64,000 bases of DNA from Vibrio ostreae. GTDB lineage: Bacteria > Pseudomonadota > Gammaproteobacteria > Enterobacterales > Vibrionaceae. Position 1 is the stretch's first letter. The number at the start of each line of letters is the position of its first letter. Location: positions 2,232,001 to 2,296,000 of the forward strand of contig NZ_CP076643.1 of the NCBI RefSeq assembly GCF_019226825.1, in the 5' to 3' direction. Of the stretch, positions 27,372 through 37,414 are shown piece by piece. Both the position numbers and the translations under genes were made by a program. The notes under the pieces were generated by a model, which was given only the letters and a program-made list of their open reading frames with translations, was not told where the DNA came from and did no database searches.

Positions 27372-27616
27372 TGGTAACCTCTTATTTTTTTTATTGTGCC
27401 AGTGTTATCCTAAAAATCTAAAAGGGATACAACAAACTAGAAAAACAGGGTCATTCCATAAGTAAATTAATGGATTACCAGCAAAACCCCATCCGTTTAA
27501 CCCGGTTTATATGCACTAGTGTCGCTTACTCTGGGATAATGCGATCAAGTCATCGCCACAGGGGCAGTGACTTGATCCGATTGCATTATTGAGTCACAAC
27601 CACTGAATACATGTTC

Positions 27617-27664
27617 TATTACTTATTACTTATTACTTATTACTTATTACTTATTACTTATTAC
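27617..27664. repeat. TTATTAC heptamer tandem array
   Basis: One partial and six full TTATTAC units in the 328-base spacer between dddD and dddT. A run of this kind is prone to length change and could alter dddT expression; no gene is seen in the spacer. Confidence 0.9.
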
Positions 27665-27699
27665 TTAGTAATTATTGGCTATTGGCTTTTGGCTACGCG

Positions 27700-30214
27700 C
27701 TAGCCGGGCAAATATTGTTTACTCCAGCCTAAGCTGGCGATATTAAGCTCGATCATGCTTGCTATTTCACACTCGCTATAGCCGATACTGGCTAACACGG
27801 CTTGGGTTGAGTGACCAAATTTTTCCGTCGCAGCGATCGCCCGTATTGCCGCCCGGCTTGGCCGAATCGAATAGTGGTCAATTTGGGTAAAACAATGCCC
27901 GCTGGGATGATCAGGATAAATAGAAAACGCATAACTCCCTAAATGCGTGCCAACGCTGCCATCGTGCACACGGCTGTATTGCTGGCGTAAGGCCTCGATG
28001 GAGTTTGGCTCCGCCACCGCGACATCGGCCTCACGGAGAAGATTGAGCCAATGGGCAGTCGCCGCTTGTTTGAAAGCATTTTTTAAATAGACGTGTACAT
28101 CCGGCGTATCGCTCAGCTCGGTTAAACCCTCAATGGCGGTGAGTTGGCCCAATTCGCTCGGGTTGGAGTCGAGAAAGATCCAACCGTCCAGGGTTTGATA
28201 AAAATGTGACAGCGGATGATTGCCTAATACGGTGCGGCCCGATGCCTCGTTAAATGGCTCTCGTCCTTCATAATCAAACATAAACGGAAGCTGAGCCATA
28301 TTGGTGACCGCCGAAAGAGACGTTCTGACCCTGCTGACCTGACCGGTCATTAATTGATGGTACATCGCCAACGCCATCCCCATACCCGCCGCAAAACCAC
28401 AGTTGACGTCTAAGGTACCGACATGAGCGTGTTCTTCCGGCGTTTCACTTCCGCCAAAACGCATCATGATGCCACTGTTGGCCTGAATAATATCATCGTA
28501 ACCAATGTAGTTGGTTTTAGGTCCTGGCAAGGGGCCACCAAAACAGTCTAAGCGACAAAACAGCACCTCCGGATTGACCGCAAGCAGACTCTGAGCGTCC
28601 AGGCCCAGAGGTTCAAGCTGGCGTTGCGGGGCATTAATCAGCACCAGATCCACCGACCGGATCAGGCGATGCAGCACTTCACGGCCTTGTTCGGTCATGA
28701 TGTTAACCAACGCTTTCTTTTTGCCCATATCAGTTTGAAAGCTGTAGACACAGCCGATGAGCGGATCATAAAGCGGCGTGACCGGATCCAGCTTAATCAC
28801 CTCTGCCCCAAATCGGCCTAAAAACGCGCCCGAGTGAGGTCCGGCGATCACATTGGTCAGATCGAGCACTTTTTTACCGTCCAGCCAGCCTTTCTGCTCT
28901 TGGCCAGTGGCGCCAACCGCTTGAACTGCATTAGGTGCAAAAGGAGAAACTGTGCTATTTAAACGCTCTAATGCTGCCTCAAAACTGACAAATTCTCTGC
29001 CCCTGGCTTGGATAAACGACGCCGGATTGTGTTCAAACCAGACTAACGGGCCAGGCTGCTTCATCCAACCATATTCTGGGTCATTCACCTCAATAATTAA
29101 ACCGGCCTGGTTGGTATGCTCGTCATGCAACCATTCTTGCGTTGTACGCTGTGACGCGCCAGGGATCCCCGTGTCGCCAAAAATGCGATCCCACTCACTG
29201 GCCGTTTTGGTCAGAAACGCCCGCTTCATTTTAGCGGCAACGACCTTGGCCCATTTTTTCCGGCAACGGGTAGACTCCGAGTGAGGTCTCCCCGTCCCAT
29301 TCATCGACCGGTAAGTGCAGATCTTTTACTTCGGGAAAGCCTTCCGCCATCAGCTCATCGTACACACCAAGAACCTGCAGAGCACGTTTGGCATGATTAC
29401 GGTGAGACGGACACACACAGTAAAACTTTCGGCCATCGGCACAATCATAGGTGCGGAAAAACGGATCTAAGTACTCTTGCAGCTCGGCATAACTGAGATC
29501 CATGTCTATGTTATTGTCGCGACGATAAGCAATTTCATGCTCCCGCATGGTCTTGTAGCGCTCGGGCAGCTGATCAATCACAAACGAATTATATGAAAGG
29601 CCTTCCATTAAGGCCGCCGCGACCGGCACTTCGATGTGGTCGCCCTGGCCGCTTTGCGCCCGTTCATACAAGGCCATGACAACGGAACTGGCAGCCAGCG
29701 ATATGGCATAGGAGGAGCCAAGCGGAACCGGCGAAAAGCTGGGCTCAATCCCCATCAGCACACGGTTAAATCCCATATCGGTAAAAGAGCCTGAGGTGGC
29801 CGCGATGATCGCCTCGGTCGCTTTCCATTCTCGTCTTAGCATGTCGTTGCTGGCAAAGCCTGGTATCGACAAGGTGATCAGTTCAGGACGCTCTGCGCGT
29901 AATGCATCGAAATCAATGCCAAGTCGACTTAAAACACCCGGCCGAAAGTTCTCGATCACCACGTCTGCCTGCGCAATCAGCTGTTGTGCCTGGCTCAGCC
30001 CCGTCGCGGATTTTAAGTCTAAGGTGATGCACTGTTTATTGCGATTTAACACTGCATTGGCAGGGCTAACCCACTGTGGCCCTTGCGGTGGGTCAATATG
30101 AATTACTGTTGCGCCAAGGTCGGCTAACGTCATGGCAACAGCTGGAGCAGCGATTTGTTGTCCAAAGTCCACGACCCGGACACCAACAAGAGGCAGTTGA
30201 TGGTTATTATTCAT
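27700..30214 (-). CDS. dddD: DMSP CoA-transferase/lyase DddD (interrupted by a frameshift)
   Basis: Two overlapping frames form one 837-residue protein with two class III (CaiB/BaiF) CoA-transferase domains, about 1-400 and 450-837, the architecture and size of DddD. Joined across the T6 run at 29254-29259 (five restores the frame: PEK then WAKVVAAK), the aspartate of GTLDVNCGF becomes residue 602, the nucleophile reported for Marinomonas DddD (from memory). The first domain has VPLGSS at that position and lacks the Asp. DddD converts DMSP and an acyl-CoA to dimethyl sulfide and 3-hydroxypropionyl-CoA. The neighbours dddT, dddB, dddC and dddR confirm the assignment. Confidence 0.9.
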
Positions 30215-30620
30215 CTCTATTGATCCTGTGTAAAAAGCGTCTTTTCACTGAATGAAGAAACCCCGTTTGGAGCGGGCTTATTCACTTGTTTTTTATTACC
30301 GCGGCAGAGCCACCTCGTAAGTACTGCAAAGTTCAGCACAGGCGGAATACTAGAATTGCACTTCGATAGCCACTAGCAATAAAAACAAGACCAATGGGTG
30401 AATTTTTTTTATGCCTGCGAAAAAATAACAAAGTTGAATATACAAGCGGCTGATAAAAATAAGATATTTAAATAGGCTCACCAGAGCAGATTAACAGCTA
30501 TAAAAATACTTAACTCTAAGGGTTATTTTTTATTGCTTTAAAGAGCTAAGCTTATTCATAACAATGAAGTTGTTTATCAGTCTTAGGTTGGGTTAATTCC
30601 TGCTGAGTCATAACGCAATA

Positions 30621-30701
30621 ATGCTTACCCGTATTTAATTGCCGTATTGAATGCTTAGCCGTATTTGAGGTGTTATTTGCAGATAAGCTAAGGATAAGCT
30701 A
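30621..30701. promoter_or_regulatory. repeated operator-like motifs in the dddD-dddB divergent promoter
   Basis: ATGCTTACCCGTATTT (30621-30636) and ATGCTTAGCCGTATTT (30651-30666) differ at one base and lie 30 bp, three helical turns, apart, with GCCGTATT between them. GATAAGCTA repeats at 30682 and 30693. They sit in the 509-base gap between the divergent genes and are candidate DddR (LysR-type) sites. GGAG precedes the dddB ATG. Confidence 0.55.
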
Positions 30702-30723
30702 AATAACAATAAGTGGAGCCGAT

Positions 30724-31881
30724 ATGTCTAACCAAATAATTCTGCCTCGTATCCTCCAGGTAGGAGAAAATGCCAGTTTAGAAATTCCGACCATTCTGAA
30801 CAGTCTAGGGTGCTCTCGCCCCCTCATCATTACAGATAAAATGATGGTTGAACTGGGCTATGCGCAACAAGTTCAGTCTTGCTTAAACGAGCATCAAATC
30901 ATCTCGGAAGTGTTTGATGATACCGTGCCAGAGCCAACAGTCAGCTCAATTCAGGCGGGAGTCAACGTCGTTCGTCATGGTAACTTTGACAGTATTATTG
31001 CTTTAGGCGGCGGCAGTCCAATCGACAGCGCAAAGGCGATCAGTATCCTGGGTAAATTTGGCGGCGAAATGCGCGATTACAAATTCCCAAGAGTCGTCAA
31101 TGAACAAGGCCTGCCTATCATCGCCGTCCCGACCACAGCCGGTACCGGCTCCGAAGTGACGCGCTTTACCATCATCACCGACGAGACCAATGATGAAAAG
31201 ATGCTGTGTGCAGGGGTGGGTTTTATGCCAATCGCTGCTCTGGTCGATTACACACTGACCCTGAGCCTGCCTGCCCGAATCACCGCCGATACCGGCATTG
31301 ACGCTTTGACGCATGCCATAGAAGCCTATGTCAGTAAAAAGGCCAGTCCGTACAGTGACAGCCAAGCCATTGCCGCGATGAAGTTAATCGGCCCTCACCT
31401 GCGCCGCGCTTATCACGATGGTCGTGATCATCAAGCCCGGGAAGCCATGATGTTAGGTTCTACATTAGCCGGCATTGCCTTTTCTAACGCTTCCGTTGCC
31501 TTAGTGCACGGTATGAGCCGACCGATTGGCGCCGCCTTTCATGTTCCTCACGGGCTCTCCAATGCCATGCTGTTACCCGCGGTGACCGAGTTTTCAATTC
31601 CAAGCGCAGCGCACAGGTACGCGGACTGTGCGCGGGCAATGGGTGTTGCTACGCAATCCGATAGCGATCAAGAGGCCAACCGTAAACTCATGGCGGAACT
31701 GCATGCGCTCAATGACGAACTGATGGTACCGACGCCAGCGCAATTTGGCATCGACCGCCAGCAGTTTTTGGCACTCATGCCTACGATGGCAGAACAAGCT
31801 CTGGCATCAGGCTCACCAAATAATAACCCCGTTGTACCAACACCAGAACAAATCATCGAAATTTATCAACAGCTTTGGTGA
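30724..31881 (+). CDS. dddB: iron-containing alcohol dehydrogenase DddB
   Basis: 385 residues of the group III (Fe-dependent) alcohol dehydrogenases. NAD-binding GGGSPIDSAKAI near 96-107, the family signature PTTAGTGSEVT near 138-148, and metal ligands in DALTHAIEAY and LVHGMSRPIGAAFHVPHG. In the DMSP pathway DddB oxidises 3-hydroxypropionate to malonate semialdehyde. First gene of dddBC. Confidence 0.88.
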   Translation: MSNQIILPRILQVGENASLEIPTILNSLGCSRPLIITDKMMVELGYAQQVQSCLNEHQIISEVFDDTVPEPTVSSIQAGVNVVRHGNFDSIIALGGGSPIDSAKAISILGKFGGEMRDYKFPRVVNEQGLPIIAVPTTAGTGSEVTRFTIITDETNDEKMLCAGVGFMPIAALVDYTLTLSLPARITADTGIDALTHAIEAYVSKKASPYSDSQAIAAMKLIGPHLRRAYHDGRDHQAREAMMLGSTLAGIAFSNASVALVHGMSRPIGAAFHVPHGLSNAMLLPAVTEFSIPSAAHRYADCARAMGVATQSDSDQEANRKLMAELHALNDELMVPTPAQFGIDRQQFLALMPTMAEQALASGSPNNNPVVPTPEQIIEIYQQLW

Positions 31882-31922
31882 GTGAGTACAGCATGACGAG
31901 CTCGCCCGGACGGCTCGCTCTT

Positions 31923-31994
31923 AGCGCAATGTTTGTACTTAACGCAATGTTTGTACTTAACGCGATATTTGTACTTAACACCATATTGATAATT
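31923..31994. repeat. 18-bp degenerate tandem repeat
   Basis: AACGCAATGTTTGTACTT and variants at 31923, 31941 and 31959, with a fourth weaker copy at 31977, filling the dddB-dddC spacer. Confidence 0.85.
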
Positions 31995-32057
31995 AACGTA
32001 ATACCTTGTACTCAAAGAAAAAACCAGTGACAGGCAAACTATATTCGAGGAAGAACA

Positions 32058-33549
32058 ATGAACACCATCGGACACCTAATTAACGGTCAGTTAGTAACAA
32101 CAGCTCAACGCTTGCAAGATGTTTACAACCCTGCAACCGGTACAGCCTCAAAGCAGGTTGCCTTAGCACCGAAAGAAACCGTGCAAGAAGCGATTGCCGC
32201 TGCGCAGGCAGCATTCCCGGCCTGGCGCGATACGCCAGCGATCAAAAGAGCCAGGGTTATGTTCCGCTTCAAGGAATTACTGGAGCAACATGCAGATAAA
32301 ATTTGCCAGTTGATCGGCGAAGAGCATGGCAAGATCTGCCATGACGCGGCTGGTGAGCTACAAAGAGGCATCGAGAACGTCGAATTTGCCTGCGGCGTGC
32401 CGGAACTGCTCAAAGGCGAGTTCAGTAAAAATGTCGGGCCAAATATTGATTCCTGGAGTGAATTTCAGCCATTAGGTGTAGTGGCCGGAATTACCCCTTT
32501 CAACTTCCCGGCCATGGTACCGATGTGGATGTTTCCGCTCGCCATTGCCTGTGGTAACACCTTCGTTCTGAAACCTTCAGAACGCGACCCGAGCTCAACC
32601 CTGTATATTGCCCAGCTGTTAAAAGAAGCGGGCCTGCCGGATGGCGTACTCAACGTAGTCAATGGCGATAAAGAAGCCGTTGATGTGCTATTAACGGATG
32701 AGCGTATTAAAGCGGTCAGCTTTGTCGGGTCGACCCCGATTGCCGAATACATTTATGCCACAGCGTGTGCCAATGGTAAGCGTTGCCAAGCATTGGGCGG
32801 AGCGAAAAACCACGCGATTGTGATGCCGGATGCGGATATGGACAATGCGGTTAACCAACTGCTCGGCGCGGCATTTGGCTCATCAGGTGAACGCTGCATG
32901 GCGTTGTCGGTTGCGGTTGCGGTCGGCAAAGAAGCGGCCAATGCCTTGGTCGACAAAATGCAAACCGCGATGCAGCACCTTGCAGTTGGTGAGTACAGTG
33001 ACAAAAACAATGATTTTGGCCCGGTGATCACGCGCGAGCATCAGCAAAAGATTATCGGTTACATTAACAGTGCGGAAGCTGATGGTGCGAGCGTAGTGGT
33101 CGATGGTCGCCATCCCAACGTAGCGGGCTATGAGAGCGGCTTCTTTGTCGGCGCAACATTGATAGATGGCGTCACCCCCGTCAATGCAAAGCTACCAGGA
33201 AGAAATTTTCGGTCCCGTCCTGCAGGTGGTTCGTGTCGAGACCATGGAACAAGCAATGCAGCTGATTAATGATCATGAATACGGAAACGGTACTTGCATC
33301 TTCACGCGTGATGGCGAAGCTGCGCGCTATTTCTCTGACCACATTCAAGTGGGCATGGTCGGGATCAACGTACCGCTTCCTGTCCCCGTCGCTTATCATA
33401 GCTTTGGCGGTTGGAAACGCTCGCTGTTTGGTGATCTGCATGCCTATGGCCCTGATGGGGTGCGCTTCTACACCAAGCGTAAAACCATCACACAGCGTTG
33501 GCCGTCAAGCGGCGTGCGCGAAGGTGTGACCTTTGCTTTCCCGAGCTAA
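32058..33549 (+). CDS. dddC: CoA-acylating (methyl)malonate-semialdehyde dehydrogenase DddC (frameshifted)
   Basis: Joined frames give 496 residues, right for MmsA-type dehydrogenases. Motifs: [14 protein letters not shown] near 147-160, [12 protein letters not shown], catalytic Cys in [14 protein letters not shown] near 285, and [13 protein letters not shown] after the shift. The enzyme converts malonate semialdehyde plus CoA to acetyl-CoA and CO2, ending the DMSP route. The frame breaks at CCCCC (33175-33179); four C gives [20 protein letters not shown] precedes the start. Confidence 0.88.
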
Positions 33550-33567
33550 GCCTCCCATCGTCATCAT

Positions 33568-33602
33568 AGCCAGTCCAGCCTAGCGCTGGCCTGGCTTTTT
33601 TA
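33568..33602 (+). terminator. rho-independent terminator after dddC
   Basis: AGCCAG.CCAGC (33568-33579) pairs with GCTGG.CTGGCT (about 33585-33596), followed by TTTTTT. Confidence 0.85.
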
Positions 33603-33823
33603 TCCGGTGTAAAAGTCGCTGTTTACGATATTCAGCGAATCGCTTCTTCATATTCATCACCTCCGTCATTGGATAAACATTAGTCAGTGCAGACCAGAGC
33701 AGATTAAAGGGAACTGGTCACAAAATAGCAAATGCAGCCGTTCACGCCCAACTTGTTAAGGTTAGAATGACGGTAAAAAAACGTTTTAAACGCACACAGC
33801 CTAGTGAACATAAGAAGCAAAAA

Positions 33824-34748
33824 ATGAAAAAAAAACTGCCCCCCCCTCAATTGGCTTAGATCATTTGAAGTTTCCGCACGCTGCCTGAACTTCACCCAGG
33901 CAGCTCAGGAACTTAACATGACTCAAGCCGCCGTCAGCCAGCAAATCAAAGGATTAGAAGCGCAATTAGGCACTGAGCTGTTTAAACGCTTACCCAGAGG
34001 CTTAGAACTGACCAAATCCGGCCGTGCATATATTCCCATCGTGCATGAATCTATCAAACGGCTGGCCGACGTCACCAATGAATTGTTTGGACAAGGGCAG
34101 ACCCGACCGTTAACCATTCGCTCTAGTCTGGTTTTTTTTAGCACGTGGTTAGCGCCGCGATTAGGGCGTTTCAGAAAACTGCATCCAGAGGTCAACCTGC
34201 GCCTGCCGGCCAATATCTGGGTAGAAAATCTCGATAAAGAATCGGACATGGAGATTCGTTACGGAATGGGGGAGTGGTTTGGTATGCATTGCCACAGACT
34301 CACCTGGGACTACCTGATCCCGGTATGTAGCCCTGCACTTCTCAATACTACTATCCCGCTAACCACGCCCAATCAACTGCTCAATCACACCCTGCTGCAT
34401 GTTGACGGGTATAACGAAGGATGGGCTTACTGGCTGAACAAAACCGGCTTTGCGCACATTGACTCTTCGCAGGGGATTCATTTTGATACCTTAATTTCAG
34501 CCCTCGAACTGGCCAAAGCTGGCGAAGGGGTTGCATTAGGAAGAAGCTCTTTGATTCAAGGCATGCTCACCGCCGGGCAATTGGTGGCGCCATTTGAACA
34601 AAAACTCCCAACCAGTGAGGCATTTTATCTGGTAAGCCCTAACCAAGCTATCGAGCATCCCCACGCTCGCCTGTTTCGGTCTTGGCTGTTAAACGAAGTG
34701 GAACAAGGAAAAAGCCACTGGTCTTTGCCGGCCTGCGGGACGGCCTAG
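33824..34748 (+). CDS. dddR: LysR-family regulator DddR (frameshifted)
   Basis: With one C removed from the eight-C run at 33839-33846 the frame reads MKKKLPPLNWLRSFEVSA, then TQAAQELNMTQAAVSQQIKGLE, giving a 307-residue GcvA-like LysR regulator. As sequenced, the start frame ends after about ten codons and the rest would begin inside the HTH. The effector domain begins near residue 90 and ends normally. The gene lies directly after dddC, where ddd clusters carry their LysR activator; it probably controls the divergent dddDT/dddBC promoters with DMSP or 3-hydroxypropionate as signal (inference). Confidence 0.83.
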
Positions 34749-34820
34749 TGCTGATTATATGGGGTCTGTAGACACAAACGAAGCCCCCTTAAAACTCACT
34801 CCTCTCAGCCCTCTTTTAGC

Positions 34821-34887
34821 AGGACACACACCATCTCTTAACCGGACACACACCGTAACTCAAGCAGCAACTAAAGGTGTGTGTCCT
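34821..34887. repeat. REP-like palindromes, last of the series
   Basis: Arms at 34821-34832 and 34844-34854, paired with GGTGTGTGTCCT at 34876-34887. The loop (CGTAACTCAAGCAGCAACTAAA, shortened here to its ends CGTAACTC...CAACTAAA) is identical to that at 22463-22483. No member of this family is found to the right of this point. Confidence 0.88.
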
Positions 34888-34910
34888 GTTCCGGGAAAGT
34901 GAATACACAA

Positions 34911-34946
34911 AAAGGCGCAGCCAGAAATGCATCTGACTGCGCCTTT
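34911..34946. terminator. probable original glmS terminator, displaced by the Tn7-like island
   Basis: AAAGGCGCAG (34911-34920) pairs with CTGCGCCTTT (34937-34946), with extra pairing CAGA/TCTG. Removing 34949-52245 and one copy of the five-base target would bring this hairpin to about 30 bases after the glmS stop codon on the minus strand, where glmS would need a terminator (inference). Confidence 0.7.
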
Positions 34947-35029
34947 GTTGTACACAATTATCAAAGCTCTCGAAGCTTCACAAACTAACGAGCGCCTGAT
35001 CTAGCCAGCTAAGCTATTCAATAAAAGAC

Positions 35030-36355
35030 CTAAAAATAAGGAATATCCTTTGAACGTAAAACCCCATACTCTAGCTGCGCTTGTTGACTATCATTTAGGA
35101 TGCCTTCTGTTAACTCTCGGTATTTCTCCACTAAATCCGCATCACTTAGTGGATCTTCAGGATCTCCTTTACGGGTTTTCTGGTGATGCTCAATCACAAC
35201 TCCAGTGTTCAAAGTAATGACCACTTTGGACGATCTTACACTAGGGTATAATGCACTCAGGCCTTCATCTCGATAAACCTGAATCCGTTTTGCAAAATCG
35301 CGGATATCTTGGCGCTGCAAAGTTTCTTCGCTAAACGCATGCAGGCGAGTTTTGCCCGTCAAACAATAAACCGCCACGCAATACTGCAAACTAAAACGGG
35401 CTTGCTGGGCATCTTCAGGGGAGGGGCGATCGCACATTTTTTTGGTTGCATCATAGCCATATACGTCTATGGATTGAATATCAGCATAGGTAAGTTGATG
35501 TTCTTTAAATACATGTCCGACACCATCAATAGCAGGGAAGATATGCCCACAACATCCATGGTTCTTGACGGTCATTCTAGTGATAGGAGTCCATTCATAC
35601 ATGCCATCAAAGGCATTATCCCAATTCACAGTCGCCTCTGTCGTCGCATTTGCCCAACCATACAAGCCACTCAAACTATCGATGGAAGCTTTTACACCCG
35701 CCAATGCCGATTTGCCCGCTAGTATGCCGGCCTGAGCCGCATGACCTGCATGCAACGCTTTTGTCATGCCTTTCCCTTGAAGATTGGCTTGGTGTCCACC
35801 GGCAAAACTACTCGCAATGCCGATGGCATGCATGATCTGCTCTTGAGTTCCTGATGCCAACATTACAGTTGCCACAGCTGCACCAATCGTGCCCACTGTC
35901 GAAGTGGTATGCCAATATTTATAGTGTGCAGGCTGAATAGCCAATGCTAATCGACATCCCACTTCATAGCCTGCAATGATGGAGCGATGTAAAGCCTCAA
36001 GCGAAACGCTATCTTGCTGAGCAACCGCAAGCGCGGCCGAAATAGTCGGGCTCCCCGGATGATAACCGCCGTCTTTGAAAATATCATCGAACTCTACGGT
36101 GTGGCTGGCCACCCCATTGATGAAAGCAGCATAGCTTGCCGAAACAAAGTCACTATCCACATAGGAATACGCTTTGCCTAGCCCTTTATCGAGAACATGT
36201 TTTAATTCAGTACAAGGGCTTCTGACTGCACCAGGTAAGGTTGTTGCATACCAGTCTAATAATACGCGTCGTGTTGCCCATGAAACACCATCGGACAATG
36301 GACAAGACTGCCAGTGAAAGGCTAATTCTGATAGTTCAACGATTGGATTTTTCAA
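35030..36355 (-). CDS. MmgE/PrpD-family protein
   Basis: About 440 residues of the MmgE/PrpD fold: RRVLLDWYATTLPGA, FINGVASHTVEFDD near 85-98, PGSPTISAALAVAQ, RLHAFSEE and SSKVVITLNTGVVIEH. The family includes 2-methylcitrate dehydratase, cis-aconitate decarboxylase and iminodisuccinate epimerase, so the reaction cannot be fixed. The start is uncertain: no ATG is available; TTG at 36355 has GGAG 6 bases upstream, TTG at 36367 is the alternative. It is followed upstream by a TctC gene on the same strand, so it probably acts on an imported carboxylate. Confidence 0.82.
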   Translation of the reverse strand: MKNPIVELSELAFHWQSCPLSDGVSWATRRVLLDWYATTLPGAVRSPCTELKHVLDKGLGKAYSYVDSDFVSASYAAFINGVASHTVEFDDIFKDGGYHPGSPTISAALAVAQQDSVSLEALHRSIIAGYEVGCRLALAIQPAHYKYWHTTSTVGTIGAAVATVMLASGTQEQIMHAIGIASSFAGGHQANLQGKGMTKALHAGHAAQAGILAGKSALAGVKASIDSLSGLYGWANATTEATVNWDNAFDGMYEWTPITRMTVKNHGCCGHIFPAIDGVGHVFKEHQLTYADIQSIDVYGYDATKKMCDRPSPEDAQQARFSLQYCVAVYCLTGKTRLHAFSEETLQRQDIRDFAKRIQVYRDEGLSALYPSVRSSKVVITLNTGVVIEHHQKTRKGDPEDPLSDADLVEKYRELTEGILNDSQQAQLEYGVLRSKDIPYF

Positions 36356-36442
36356 GCGAAGCTCCAAAAAAGCAAATTGTAATGATGTTGAGACATTATC
36401 AAATAGAAAAAGGGCATATCTGCCCTTCTTCTATTTACCTAA

Positions 36443-37414
36443 TTATTCGATAACGCCTGCTTTCTTTAGATTGTATTCCGCCAACTCAGAAATTTGTTTA
36501 GCAGCTTTGTAATAATCGACAGGACCTAGCCAAGAATCAATAACCCCAGAGTTTCGAGCATAGGATTGATAATCTTCATCCAGCATTGCTTTATGGAAGG
36601 CATCAGCAATTTGCTGCTGTGTTTCTTCAGGGATACCTTTAGGTCCAAATACTCCTCGTAACTGCACCCAGCTGTTTTCAACATTATAGCCTTGATCTGA
36701 GAAGGTTTTGATACTCTCATAACCATCTAACGGCTGCATGCCATGCACACCTAGCCCTTTAATTCGGCCAGCATCAAAGAAAGACTTCGCACCACCTAGA
36801 CTAGACATACCTACGTCGATATGGCCACCAAGTAAAGCAGCAACAATATCTGGCGTAGAGTTAAACGCGACCCAGTTAAGCTCCACACCCGCCGCTTCAG
36901 CATACATACTCATACTAATGTATTGAGTCGATCCAACAGGGCCAAAGCCCCCTACGTTAATCGTACGTTTTTTAGCGGCTTGTTCTAAATCCTTAAGATC
37001 ATTTAAATCTGAATCGACACGAACATACATTAGATTTTGATCTTCTTGGGTAGTTGCAATCCAAGAGAAGTCATCTAGAGCAAATGTACCTTTTAAGTTA
37101 TCCACCATCCCGGTGAAATGAGAAAGCGTGTTAATACCTAATGTTTGACCATCAGGTTTCGCGGATCGTACACGCGCCATTTGCGAAGCACCACCGCCAC
37201 CAGGTGAGTTGACTACAATGATATTCTCGCCAATCTGAGGCTCAAGCGATTTTGTTAAAGTACGAATAAAGATATCGGACGAGCCGCCAGCCTTAGTATG
37301 CATATAAATAGTGACAGGGCCATTAGGCCACTTGTCCTCTGCTATTGCACCTAAACTAACACTAGCTACGACTGCAGCTACCGCGACTTTACCTAAGATT
37401 GATTTTATAGACAT
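36443..37414 (-). CDS. TctC-family periplasmic binding protein
   Basis: About 323 residues from ATG 37414, supported by AAGG upstream and a clean signal peptide (SILGKVAVAAVVASVSLGAIA then EDKWP). Family motifs: GPVTIYMHTKAGGSSD, VVNSPGGGGASQMARV and VNVGGFGPVGSTQYI-like GGFGPVGSTQYI. Very similar in pattern to the TctC at 39285 and probably a paralogue by duplication. The membrane subunits it would serve (49717-51690) are 12 kb away in the same island. Confidence 0.88.
   Translation of the reverse strand: MSIKSILGKVAVAAVVASVSLGAIAEDKWPNGPVTIYMHTKAGGSSDIFIRTLTKSLEPQIGENIIVVNSPGGGGASQMARVRSAKPDGQTLGINTLSHFTGMVDNLKGTFALDDFSWIATTQEDQNLMYVRVDSDLNDLKDLEQAAKKRTINVGGFGPVGSTQYISMSMYAEAAGVELNWVAFNSTPDIVAALLGGHIDVGMSSLGGAKSFFDAGRIKGLGVHGMQPLDGYESIKTFSDQGYNVENSWVQLRGVFGPKGIPEETQQQIADAFHKAMLDEDYQSYARNSGVIDSWLGPVDYYKAAKQISELAEYNLKKAGVIE

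Noticed and set aside
27617-27664. TTATTAC array as a CRISPR or origin iteron set
   Set aside because: Units are only 7 bp with no spacers and no replication gene nearby; a simple tandem repeat explains it.
27700-30214. Two separate CaiB-family CoA transferases
   Set aside because: The two frames overlap and join in one reading after a single-base correction, producing the exact size and catalytic-residue number of DddD.
32058-33549. Two partial aldehyde dehydrogenase genes
   Set aside because: They overlap and fuse into one 496-residue MmsA-type protein when one C is removed from a CCCCC run.
12253-34887. GGACACACACC repeats as a CRISPR array or integron attC sites
   Set aside because: Spacing is irregular, there are no uniform spacers or cas genes, and no integrase or attC core motifs; the partner is a RAYT transposase instead.
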